From positions 1 through 9,658 of the forward strand of contig CAJOJC010000090.1 of NCBI GenBank assembly GCA_905234775.1: a DNA stretch of 9,658 nucleotides, written 5' to 3'. Positions 1 through 5,515 of this stretch are shown here, piece after piece (the stretch's first letter is position 1; the number at the start of each line of letters is the position of its first letter). The translations under genes were made by a program, and so were the position numbers. The notes beneath the pieces are model-generated. The model was not told where the DNA came from, searched no databases, and saw only the letters and a list, made by a program, of their open reading frames with translations. This stretch comes from an uncultured Bacteroidales bacterium (GTDB lineage: Bacteria; Bacteroidota; Bacteroidia; Bacteroidales; UBA932).

Positions 1-7
1 TTTGACG

Positions 8-78
8 CAGGTGGAGCCCAAAAGTGCCTCGACCTGTGAGAAATAGCCACAGGTGGAACCCAAAAACGCCTCCACCTG
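8..78 (+). repeat. Two tandem copies of a 29-bp palindromic repeat, period 42
   Basis: Copies lie at 8-36 and 50-78, separated by 13 bases. Each begins CAGGTGGA and ends ACCTG, so the ends are inverted repeats (a perfect 8-bp stem in the second copy, one mismatch in a 9-bp stem in the first). The centre is a CCCAAAA stretch. The same unit occurs twice more, inverted and with the same 42-base period, at 5412-5482. No gene overlaps it, and the forward frame has a stop between the copies. It resembles a REP/BIME-type intergenic element. Two copies with 13-base gaps do not make a CRISPR array. Confidence 0.75.
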
Positions 79-171
79 CGAACAATCCAACGCCCTACCC
101 ATGATCGCGCGGCGCCGAGCCTTTACCTTCTGCGCCTGCGGACGGGAACTCCCTCGCGCGGGACTCGTCTC

Positions 172-188
172 GCAAGTCTGCGACTTGC
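172..188. repeat. Short perfect inverted repeat (hairpin)
   Basis: GCAAGTC and GACTTGC flank a 3-base centre, giving a perfect 7-bp dyad in noncoding DNA. No T-run follows on either strand, so it is not an obvious intrinsic terminator. Role unknown. Confidence 0.5.
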
Positions 189-264
189 TCGCTCGGACCC
201 TTCCATTGCTATCTTCGTCCTCGCTTCGCTCGAACTCGCTATCAACGGACACCTCCCCGCTCCC

Positions 265-284
265 CGTGGCCGCGGGTGGCCACG
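265..284. repeat. Short perfect inverted repeat (hairpin)
   Basis: CGTGGCC and GGCCACG flank a 6-base loop. It sits in the same hairpin-rich noncoding stretch (79-413), where I see no supportable gene: the open frames there are GC-rich, repeat-derived and show no recognisable domain. No T-run follows. Confidence 0.5.
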
Positions 285-413
285 CCCGCTCGAGGGAGTC
301 CCCGCTCCTCCGGCGCTAGATCAGTCGAATTAATCATACCAAGCGGAGACTCCCGCCAGCGACCCACTAATCGCGTCGGAGCAACCGCAAGCCACCCGCG
401 CGGTCTCTCCCCC

Positions 414-493
414 CCGGCGAGATAATACCCCCAAAACTCGCCGAATGGCACCAAAATCCCCAATCCGGCGAGATAATACCCCCAAAACTCGCC
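414..493 (+). repeat. Tandem 29-bp repeat with palindromic ends, period 51
   Basis: Two identical 29-base copies lie at 414-442 and 465-493, separated by 22 bases. Each has GGCGAG near its start and CTCGCC at its end, forming a 6-7 bp stem around a loop containing ACCCCCAAAA. The architecture (palindromic ends, C-run then A-run in the middle) echoes the 42-period repeat at 8-78, but the arm sequences differ. It lies just upstream of the blaI promoter. Confidence 0.75.
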
Positions 494-514
494 CCCCTAA
501 ATTTTTACGTAAAT

Positions 515-533
515 CTCCTAAAATTATTAGGAG
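515..533. promoter_or_regulatory. Dyad upstream of blaI, candidate repressor operator
   Basis: CTCCTAAAATTATTAGGAG is a 7-bp perfect dyad around a 5-base AT centre. It covers the position where the -33 element of the blaI promoter would lie (about 19 bases upstream of the TATCTTTG box). BlaI/MecI dimers are known to bind dyads over their own promoters, so autoregulation is a reasonable inference. A second dyad, TTTACGTAAA, lies just upstream at 504-513. The dyad does not match the staphylococcal bla/mec operator, so the assignment rests on position and symmetry. Confidence 0.45.
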
Positions 534-549
534 TTATCAAAAATATGCC

Positions 550-557
550 TATCTTTG
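550..557 (+). promoter_or_regulatory. Bacteroidetes-type -7 box for blaI
   Basis: TATCTTTG fits the Bacteroidetes -7 consensus TAnnTTTG and ends 19 bases before the blaI ATG. No clear TTTG is seen at -33; that position is occupied by the dyad at 515-533. Confidence 0.55.
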
Positions 558-576
558 CATTGAGAACAAAGACAAT

Positions 577-942
577 ATGAAGCAAAAACTGACCTCAAAA
601 GAAGAAATGCTGATGAACATTTTCTGGGCCCACGGAAGTATGTTCATCAGGGATCTCATCTCGTATATCCCAGAGCCGAAACCCCACTACAATACCGTAG
701 CGACCTTGGTGAAGTTTCTTGAAGAGAAGGGATTTGTGGAAAGGGAACCGATGGCGAACTCGTTCCGCTACAAGGTAAAGATTACCGAGCGCCAGTATCG
801 GGGCAGTACGGTTTCCGACGTGGTGGCCCATTACTACAACAATTCGTACACATCGCTGGTATCTCAGTTCGTCGAGGAAGACAAAATCGACCTTGAGGAC
901 CTGAAGGCAATTATTGCGTCCATCGAAAGCAAGAAATCATGA
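577..942 (+). CDS. BlaI/MecI-family transcriptional repressor
   Basis: A 121-residue winged-helix repressor of the BlaI/MecI (penicillinase repressor) family, the usual length for the family. The DNA-binding part is about residues 1-75: LTSKEEMLMNIFW at 5-17, a recognition-helix region around HYNTVATLVKFLEEKGFV at 37-54, then the wing (FRYKVKIT, 63-70). The C-terminal helices (about 78-118) would dimerise. The frame stays open further upstream, but that stretch translates the 51-period repeats; ATG at 577 fits the family N-terminus and the TATCTTTG promoter box. The stop overlaps the start of the blaR1-like gene (ATGA), so the two are translationally coupled. In known systems BlaR1 activation leads to BlaI cleavage and derepression. 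No beta-lactamase gene is present here, so the inducing signal and target genes are open. Confidence 0.9.
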   Translation: MKQKLTSKEEMLMNIFWAHGSMFIRDLISYIPEPKPHYNTVATLVKFLEEKGFVEREPMANSFRYKVKITERQYRGSTVSDVVAHYYNNSYTSLVSQFVEEDKIDLEDLKAIIASIESKKS

Positions 943-2138
943 CGGAATTTCTTTTATACATAGGGCGCAGCGGTCTGTACCTCGCCGTTTTCTATACGTT
1001 TTACCTTCTGGTGATGCGCCGCACTACCTTTTACCGCTTCAATCGAATCGCCATGCTCGCGGGCTCGGTGGTATGCGCGCTCCTGCCGATGCTGAGAGTC
1101 CGGCCTGCTGCCGTGTTCGCGGCCGTTGGTCCGCTGACCATGACGTCGGTCGAGGGGAGCGCGGTCGAACCGCAGGCTTCGTTCCCATGGGCCATGCTCA
1201 TTTTCGGCCTGTATCTGGCCGGCATCGCCTTCGTCCTCGGAGGGACGGTCATCTCGGCCATTAAGATCGGCCGGCTTGCGAAGAACGGCCGGGCTGAGGA
1301 AATAGACGGATTCAGGACCATCGTCATGGGCGACGACCTACCCTCGTTCACCTTCGGTAAGACCATCTTCATCGGCAGTCGCGACTTGGCGGTGAACCAC
1401 GCCATCTTCGCTCATGAGACCATGCACGTCTATTGCCATCATTACCTCGACCTGCTGCTTTTCCGCATACTCCAGATTGTCTGGTGGTGGAATCCGTTGG
1501 TGTGGATCATGAAGACTGAGCTGGGCCTTCTCCACGAATATGAGGCAGACGAAGGCGTCATCCAAAAAGGCATCGATGCAACTCAATATCAATTATTATT
1601 AGTGCGAAAAGCCGTGGGAGATCAGCTGTTCTCCCTGGCCAGCGGCTTCCAGCATGCAAAACTCAAAAACAGAATTACCATGATGCACAAACCTTCTTCA
1701 AGCGGCTGGTTGCGCCTTTCGTACCTGGCCATTATTCCAGTGCTGGCTATACTTGTATACGCCTGCAACTCCCCTAAACGCAATAAGGCGGCGGCACCGG
1801 CCGAAGAGACTATTGCCGTGCCTTTCGGAGAAGTAGAAGTAAAGCCTACTTTCAATTGCGAAGATGCAAATGCATTCGTCAATTGGATTTACGAACACCT
1901 TACCTATCCTGAGGCCGCTAAGGCAAAAGGTGCGGAGGGCAGGGCCGTGGTGCAGTTCTCCATTATGCCTGATGGTTCGATGGGAGAAGTCGAACTGCTT
2001 CGCGGCATTGATCCCGATCTTGACGCCGAAGTCCTGCGGGTGGTGAATAGTTGTGATGTAAAGTGGGTCCCGGGCAAACAAAACGGAAAGCCCGTTAAAG
2101 TCACTTTCACCCTTCCCGTCATTTTCAAACGCCAGTAA
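939..2138 (+). CDS. BlaR1-like M56 membrane metallopeptidase with C-terminal TonB domain
   Basis: A 399-residue protein. Hydrophobic segments near residues 5-25, 35-52 and 84-108 precede the M56 peptidase domain. The zinc site HETMH is at 159-163 and the likely third ligand is Glu202 in EADE, so the protease looks intact. Another hydrophobic helix follows at 258-276, ending in YAC, then a linker, then a TonB C-terminal domain (about 316-396: YPEAAKAKGAEG, VQFSIMPDGS, PGKQNGKPVKV). This M56-TonB_C fusion is common in Bacteroidetes and replaces the penicillin-binding sensor domain of staphylococcal BlaR1, so a beta-lactam ligand should not be assumed. Its start overlaps the blaI stop by 4 bases, and a sensor/protease plus repressor pair is the natural reading. 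In the family, activation leads to loss of the repressor. Confidence 0.9.
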   Translation: MTEFLLYIGRSGLYLAVFYTFYLLVMRRTTFYRFNRIAMLAGSVVCALLPMLRVRPAAVFAAVGPLTMTSVEGSAVEPQASFPWAMLIFGLYLAGIAFVLGGTVISAIKIGRLAKNGRAEEIDGFRTIVMGDDLPSFTFGKTIFIGSRDLAVNHAIFAHETMHVYCHHYLDLLLFRILQIVWWWNPLVWIMKTELGLLHEYEADEGVIQKGIDATQYQLLLVRKAVGDQLFSLASGFQHAKLKNRITMMHKPSSSGWLRLSYLAIIPVLAILVYACNSPKRNKAAAPAEETIAVPFGEVEVKPTFNCEDANAFVNWIYEHLTYPEAAKAKGAEGRAVVQFSIMPDGSMGEVELLRGIDPDLDAEVLRVVNSCDVKWVPGKQNGKPVKVTFTLPVIFKRQ

Positions 2139-2161
2139 AGTAATTGCCTCCTTCCTCTTAT

Positions 2162-3598
2162 ATGTCACTCAGAAGATGCCTGGCGGAGTTCGCCTTCCTG
2201 ATAGTCCTCGCGGCACTGGCCGCGGTGGGCTGCGGCCCGGCGCCGTGCTATCCGATTCCGACGGAGGCGCAGGTGGAGTGGCAGAAGATGGAGATGAACA
2301 TGTTCGTTCACTTTGGGCCGAATACGTTCAGCGGGCTGGAGTGGGGAACTGGTCAGGAGGCGGAGGACCTCTTCCGGCCGACTGCGCTGGACTGCCGGCA
2401 ATGGGCCCGGACCGCGAAGGCCGCTGGAATGAAGGGAATCATCCTGACCGCGAAGCACCACGACGGCTTCTGCCTCTGGCCCAACCCGGTCAGCACTCAC
2501 TGCGCGAAGGACGTGGACGTCCTGAAGGAACTCTCGGATGCGTGCCGGGAGGAGGGGCTGAAGTTCGGGGTGTACATATCGCCATGGGACCGGAACGACC
2601 CCGCGTACGGGACGGCCGAATATAACGAGAAGTACGCCGAGACCCTGCGCAGCGTTCACAACGGTCGATATGGCCCCGTTTTCGAACACTGGTTCGACGG
2701 CGCGTGCGGCGAGGGGCCTAACGGCAAAAAACAGGAATACGACTGGCCGCTGTTCAACCGCACGGTCAGCGAGCTGCAGCCAGACGCGATTCAGTTCAGC
2801 GACGTGGGACCGGGATGCAGATGGGTCGGCAACGAACGTGGCGAAGCGGGGGAGACCAACTGGAGCATGCTCAATGTCGATGGGTATACGCCCGGCCTTG
2901 GGGCCCCGCCAGTCAGTTCGCTATCCCAAGGCGATGAAAACGGTGAACGGTGGATCCCGGCAGAGGCGGACGTCTCAATCCGGCCGGGATGGTTCTGGCG
3001 CAGCAGCGAAGACGGCCGACTTAAAACCGTCGAGCAGCTGATGGACATCTACTATTCGAGCGTCGGCCGAAACGCGCTGCTGCTCCTCAATGTCCCGGCC
3101 GACACTACCGGCCGAATTCCCGCCGCCGACTCCCTGCGCCTGATGGAATTCCGCCGGCAGCTGGATAGCGTCTTCGCCCGCAACCTGGCCGTCCGGGTCC
3201 ATGGCCATGGCCGCAGGCTCCTCGACGGCGACTTCGACAGCTATTCGGTGCTGCGCCGGCCCTCGTTCGAAGTCGCGTTAGACGGCCCCTCGACCTTCAA
3301 CCGCCTCCTGCTGCAGGAGTACATTCCGCTGGGCCAGCGCGTCCAGGCATTCAGGGTCGAGGCGCTCAGTGGACCGAAATTGCGACCGGCACTACCATCG
3401 GCTACAAACGCATCCTCCTCCTTCCCGAGACCACGGCCACCCGCCTTCGCATCACCGTCACCTCCTCGCGCGCCGTCCCCATCCTCTCCGAAGTTGGGGT
3501 GTATATACAATAAAAAAACCATCGCTGATATTGCGACGGATGCGTATATATTAATGATTTTGTGTAAGGGGCGTTATATTTGCCCTCTTACTATATAA
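2162..3598 (+). CDS. GH29 alpha-L-fucosidase lipoprotein, frameshifted near its 3' end
   Basis: Removes alpha-linked L-fucose from glycans; the sequence resembles GH29 subfamily B (1,3/1,4-linkage type). ATG at 2162 gives a lipoprotein signal peptide with lipobox AVGC (Cys24), so it is probably membrane-anchored. Family blocks: NMFVHFGPNTF (46-56), TAKHHDGFCLWP (96-107), GLKFGVYISPWDRN (132-145), HWFDGA (176-181) with predicted nucleophile Asp179, and GNERG (223-227), where Glu225 lies at about the spacing expected for the acid/base. After residue ~402 (near 3366) the frame becomes Pro/Ser-rich and unlike the family, while the -1 frame continues with WTEIATGTTIGYKRILLLPE and ends at TAA 3511-3513. 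The true C-terminus is therefore probably in that frame: a 1-base (or 10-base) deletion, either a sequence error or a real lesion. The active-site domain is upstream and unaffected. It follows blaR1 by 23 bases and may be co-transcribed. Confidence 0.85.
   Translation: MSLRRCLAEFAFLIVLAALAAVGCGPAPCYPIPTEAQVEWQKMEMNMFVHFGPNTFSGLEWGTGQEAEDLFRPTALDCRQWARTAKAAGMKGIILTAKHHDGFCLWPNPVSTHCAKDVDVLKELSDACREEGLKFGVYISPWDRNDPAYGTAEYNEKYAETLRSVHNGRYGPVFEHWFDGACGEGPNGKKQEYDWPLFNRTVSELQPDAIQFSDVGPGCRWVGNERGEAGETNWSMLNVDGYTPGLGAPPVSSLSQGDENGERWIPAEADVSIRPGWFWRSSEDGRLKTVEQLMDIYYSSVGRNALLLLNVPADTTGRIPAADSLRLMEFRRQLDSVFARNLAVRVHGHGRRLLDGDFDSYSVLRRPSFEVALDGPSTFNRLLLQEYIPLGQRVQAFRVEALSGPKLRPALPSATNASSSFPRPRPPAFASPSPPRAPSPSSPKLGCIYNKKTIADIATDAYILMILCKGRYICPLTI
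3511..3539 (-). terminator. Rho-independent terminator on the minus strand
   Basis: Read on the minus strand, CCGTCGC, a 7-base loop and GCGATGG (7 bp with one G-U pair) are followed directly by TTTTTTTA. It would end the tRNA-Gln/tRNA-Met transcript about 146 bases past tRNA-Met. The A-run lies immediately after the restored stop codon of the fucosidase; on the plus strand the hairpin has one mismatch and no T-run, so it is not clearly bidirectional. Confidence 0.7.
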
Positions 3599-3604
3599 AC
3601 TATG

Positions 3605-3669
3605 GAGCGTAGCGACGCAGGGGGTCTGGGGGGTACGCCCCACAGTGAATCGAAGATTCCTGCGCTACG
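3605..3669. repeat. Structured intergenic inverted repeat downstream of tRNA-Met
   Basis: CGTAGCGACGCAGG at 3608-3621 pairs with CCTGCGCTACG at 3659-3669 (11 bp with a bulge). Inside lies a second hairpin, TGGGG...CCCCA (about 3626-3642). The outer arm contains GAGCGTAGCGA, close to GAGCGAAGCGA-type motifs at 221-231 and inside miaA at 4926-4937 (both on the minus strand). It lies within the tRNA transcript between tRNA-Met and the terminator. It may be a dispersed Bacteroidales repeat; no coding potential is seen. Confidence 0.45.
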
Positions 3670-3684
3670 AGCTCGTTGAGCGAG

Positions 3685-3758
3685 TAGCGGGAGTGGGTCA
3701 CGATCCCACGACCTCCGGATTATGAATCCGACGCTCTAACCAGCTGAGCTACCCCGCC
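3685..3758 (-). tRNA. tRNA-Met (CAT), elongator type
   Basis: 74 nt. The acceptor stem GGCGGGG / TCCCGCT has G-U pairs at both ends. The D arm is AGCTCAGCTGGTTAGAGC and the anticodon loop TTCATAA gives CAT. CCA is not encoded after discriminator A. The body lacks initiator features, so elongator Met is preferred; a lysidine-modified tRNA-Ile with the same CAT cannot be excluded by eye. The T loop reads ATCGTGA instead of the usual TTCRANN, with T54 and A58 exchanged. It follows tRNA-Gln by 9 bases on the same strand. Confidence 0.9.
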
Positions 3759-3767
3759 GAGGTTTTG

Positions 3768-3838
3768 TTGAGATAGAAGGACTCGAACCCTCACTGACAG
3801 AGCCAGAATCTGTAGTGCTACCATTACACCATATCTCA
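3768..3838 (-). tRNA. tRNA-Gln (CTG)
   Basis: 71 nt. Acceptor stem TGAGATA / TATCTCA is a perfect 7 bp, with discriminator A and no encoded CCA. The anticodon stem ACAGA / TCTGT encloses loop TTCTGGC, giving anticodon CTG. The T arm has a canonical GGTTCGAGTCC. It is the first gene of a two-tRNA unit, with a good Bacteroidetes promoter about 30 bases upstream. Confidence 0.93.
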
Positions 3839-3868
3839 ATTTTATTTCAATTCCCCCGAAAGGGACTG

Positions 3869-3899
3869 CAAAGGTAAAACTCTTTGCGGAATTTGCAAA
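3869..3899 (-). promoter_or_regulatory. Bacteroidetes-type promoter for the tRNA pair
   Basis: On the minus strand TTTG (3899-3896), a 19-base spacer and TACCTTTG (3876-3869) match the -33/-7 consensus and spacing of Bacteroidetes primary-sigma promoters. Transcription would begin near 3862, just upstream of tRNA-Gln. It lies right after the end of ispF, so the tRNAs are probably expressed independently of it. Confidence 0.75.
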
Positions 3900-3906
3900 A
3901 TTATTT

Positions 3907-4389
3907 TTACAAACTTCTGCAAATCATTGCAATCGCCCAGACTTCACAGCCTTCGCCACGGCCCACGAAGCCGAGGCGCTCGGTGGTCGTGGCCTTCACG
4001 CTGACGCGGTCGGGCTCTACGCCCATGACGCCGGCGAGGGTGGAGCGCATCTTATCGATATGAGGCGCGAGTTTCGGAGCCTGCAGGGCGATGGTGATGT
4101 CGACATTGCCGACCTGCCAGTCGCGTTCGCGAACGAGCTCCATGACCTTCGAGAGAAGAATCTTTGAATCGATGCCCTTCCACTCGTCCGATGTGTCCGG
4201 GAAAAGATGCCCGATATCGCCCAGGGCGAGCGCGCCGAGAAGGGCGTCGCAAAGGGCGTGGATGGCGACATCGCCGTCTGAGTGGGCAACGAAGCCGCGG
4301 TCAGACGGGATCTGGACGCCGCCGAGAAACATCGGCAGCCCCTCGCGAATCTGGTGTACGTCGTACCCTTGTCCTATCCTATATTCCAT
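3907..4389 (-). CDS. ispF: 2-C-methyl-D-erythritol 2,4-cyclodiphosphate synthase
   Basis: Converts CDP-methylerythritol 2-phosphate to methylerythritol cyclodiphosphate with release of CMP, in the cytosolic MEP pathway to isoprenoid precursors. At 160 residues it has the normal length. The divalent-metal ligands are visible as Asp10 and His12 (GYDVH, 8-12) and His44 (AIHALCDALLGA). The HSDGD loop is at 36-40, and the C-terminal signature KATTTERLGFVGRGEG is at 132-147. It is complete. The ATG is 4 bases from the inner end of an inverted-repeat element that separates it from miaA upstream, and no Shine-Dalgarno is evident, as expected in Bacteroidetes. I saw no clear -7 box for it, so it may rely on readthrough from miaA or on a promoter inside the element. 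Grouping with miaA links isoprenoid supply with tRNA prenylation, but this may be chance. Confidence 0.96.
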   Translation of the reverse strand: MEYRIGQGYDVHQIREGLPMFLGGVQIPSDRGFVAHSDGDVAIHALCDALLGALALGDIGHLFPDTSDEWKGIDSKILLSKVMELVRERDWQVGNVDITIALQAPKLAPHIDKMRSTLAGVMGVEPDRVSVKATTTERLGFVGRGEGCEVWAIAMICRSL

Positions 4390-4393
4390 ATGA

Positions 4394-4557
4394 AGAAGCT
4401 GTTTTAAAATAATTACTCTCGTTCTTTATGAGCCTTTTCGGCCATCTCCTTCCTCCTCATCAGTCATGCAGGAACCCCTGCACTCCTTCTTCGGAGATCG
4501 AAGCTGTCTCGAAAATCCTCTATAAATAACTTCGGTAACCATTTCAAAACAGCTTCT
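4394..4557. repeat. 164-bp element with 17-bp terminal inverted repeats (MITE-like candidate)
   Basis: AGAAGCTGTTTTAAAAT at 4394-4410 is matched by ATTTCAAAACAGCTTCT at 4541-4557 (16 of 17 bases complementary). A perfect hairpin, TGCAGG AACC CCTGCA, at 4467-4482 lies almost exactly at the centre. A diverged internal copy of the left end (GAAGCTGTCTCGAAAAT) is at 4500-4516. The right arm overlaps the miaA stop codon and the left arm ends 4 bases before the ispF start. No transposase and no clear target-site duplication are seen. A minus-strand mini-ORF of 10 codons (MAEKAHKERE) follows an AGGAGGAAGGAG run, but this is weak support for a gene. Confidence 0.5.
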
Positions 4558-5371
4558 AAACGTTTGTCCAGTGAATCTTTATTCCTGCGCGTTCCATGCC
4601 CCGGCACCAGGTCATCTGCCTCTTCGCGAAGCGATGGATTTCGATAGCGAGCTTGCGGCGCATCTCTTCGTAGGTCAGCTCGCCCCGGAGGTAGAGCGTG
4701 ACATAGCGGTACTCGAGCCCGTAGGCCAGCAGCCGTTCGGCCGGCACTCCGCTATCGAGCAGGCCGCGGATTTCGTCGATCATGCCCCCGGCGAGGCGCT
4801 CGTCCAGCCACGCGGTGACCGGGGCCAGCTTCTCCGGGATGCCGGTGGTAATCGAAAGAAGAACAGGGGGGAAGTTGTTATTGGTGTTATTGTTGTTATT
4901 GTTGTTATTGTTGTACTCCTCCCCCTTCGCTTCGCTCAGGGGCACGGACGCCGTGAAGTCGTACGCGCATGTAACGGCCGTGATGTAGAGCCCGGTCCCG
5001 CCGCAGAGGATGGGGATTCGCCCGCGCCGGCGGATATCCTGATACGCTGCGAGGAAGTCCTGCTGGAATTGGTAGACGTTGTACTTCTCTCCCGCCGGCA
5101 GGATGTCAATCAGATGGTAGGGGATATCGCCATACTCGTCCAGGTCCTTCCCGGTCCCGATGTCCATCCCGCGGTAGACCTGCCGCGAGTCGGCGGAGAT
5201 GATCTCGCAGGAGCCGAGTTTATGGGCGAGCTTTACGGCGTACTTCGTTTTTCCGGAGGCCGTGGGGCCGAGGACGCAGATGAGGTCGACCTCGCCGGCC
5301 GCGTATGCCGCTGCCAGTTTATCGATGTCGATCACTTCCGGCTTCGGAAGTTCTGCAATCTCCGGTCTCAT
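4556..5371 (-). CDS. miaA: tRNA dimethylallyltransferase with missing insert and poly-Asn tract
   Basis: Transfers dimethylallyl to A37 of tRNAs that read UNN codons. At 271 residues it is shorter than the usual ~300-310. P-loop GPTASGKT is at 35-42, the substrate-binding block DSRQVYRGMDIGTGK at 61-75, GGTGLY at 124-129, and the Bacteroidetes-type C-terminus YGLEYRYVTLYL ... HRFAKRQMTWCRGMER at 217-261. Between about 137 and 167, where MiaA normally has a helical insert of roughly 50-60 residues ending in the R-x-x-RA(L/I)E segment, there is only a short linker with Asn153+ runs: nine Asn, Thr, three Asn (154-166), from an (AACAATAAC) microsatellite. The frame is intact and the C-terminal part still aligns, so the gene may be functional with a remodelled tRNA-binding insert, or decaying. 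The ATG lies 5 bases after a TAACTTTG box, so the mRNA is probably almost leaderless. Confidence 0.9.
   Translation of the reverse strand: MRPEIAELPKPEVIDIDKLAAAYAAGEVDLICVLGPTASGKTKYAVKLAHKLGSCEIISADSRQVYRGMDIGTGKDLDEYGDIPYHLIDILPAGEKYNVYQFQQDFLAAYQDIRRRGRIPILCGGTGLYITAVTCAYDFTASVPLSEAKGEEYNNNNNNNNNTNNNFPPVLLSITTGIPEKLAPVTAWLDERLAGGMIDEIRGLLDSGVPAERLLAYGLEYRYVTLYLRGELTYEEMRRKLAIEIHRFAKRQMTWCRGMERAGIKIHWTNV
4868..4937 (-). repeat. In-frame microsatellite and GAGCGAAGCGA motif inside miaA
   Basis: On the minus strand, AAC/AAT codons repeat in a 9-base pattern (AACAATAAC) from about 4914 down to 4875, with one ACC interruption. Just 5' in the gene lies CCCCTGAGCGAAGCGAAGGG, whose CCCCT/AGGGG ends can pair; its core GAGCGAAGCGAA (4937-4926) also occurs in diverged form in intergenic DNA at 221-231 and 3605-3615. 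The block sits exactly where the conserved MiaA insert is absent. Confidence 0.65.
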
Positions 5372-5376
5372 GACTA

Positions 5377-5406
5377 CAAAGTTAATAAAAACGAGTCATT
5401 GCCAAA
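5377..5406 (-). promoter_or_regulatory. Bacteroidetes-type promoter for miaA
   Basis: On the minus strand TTTG (5406-5403), an 18-base spacer and TAACTTTG (5384-5377) fit the -33/-7 pattern. Only five bases separate the -7 box from the ATG at 5371, so transcription should start at or within a few bases of the start codon. Confidence 0.65.
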
Positions 5407-5411
5407 AGCCT

Positions 5412-5482
5412 CAGGTCGAGACAATATTGGGGTCCACCTAAGACAAATCGTCACAGGTTGAGCCGTTTTTGGCCTCCACCTG
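5412..5482 (-). repeat. Two more copies of the 42-period palindromic repeat, inverted
   Basis: Copies at 5412-5440 and 5454-5482 again have a 42-base period and 13-base gap. Read on the minus strand they begin AGGTGGA and end ACCTG with a CCCAA/CCAAAAAC centre, matching the units at 8-36 and 50-78. The 5412 copy is more diverged. The gap after the first minus-strand copy starts TGA, as at 37-39. They lie between the divergent miaA and smpB promoters. Confidence 0.7.
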
Positions 5483-5515
5483 CATAAGTGATAAGTGAAT
5501 CCAATACATTTTTAG

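Noticed and set aside
8..78. Possible CRISPR array (29-base repeats)
   Set aside because: Only two copies per site, 13-base gaps that resemble each other, diverged repeat ends, and no cas genes.
53..319. Open frames of 60-90 codons on both strands at 53-463
   Set aside because: They translate hairpins and repeats in GC-rich DNA, have skewed composition, no recognisable domain and no promoter box.
445..576. N-terminal extension of the BlaI-like protein from ATG 445
   Set aside because: It would run through the 51-period repeat, the dyad and the promoter box; the family N-terminus fits ATG 577.
3575..3582. TATATTTG as a plus-strand promoter for an RNA antisense to tRNA-Met
   Set aside because: Matches the short -7 consensus, but there is no -33 element at proper spacing and no gene downstream on that strand.
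4571..5461. 296-codon plus-strand open frame opposite miaA
   Set aside because: Complementary shadow of miaA, with Val/Leu runs from the antisense microsatellite and no family match.
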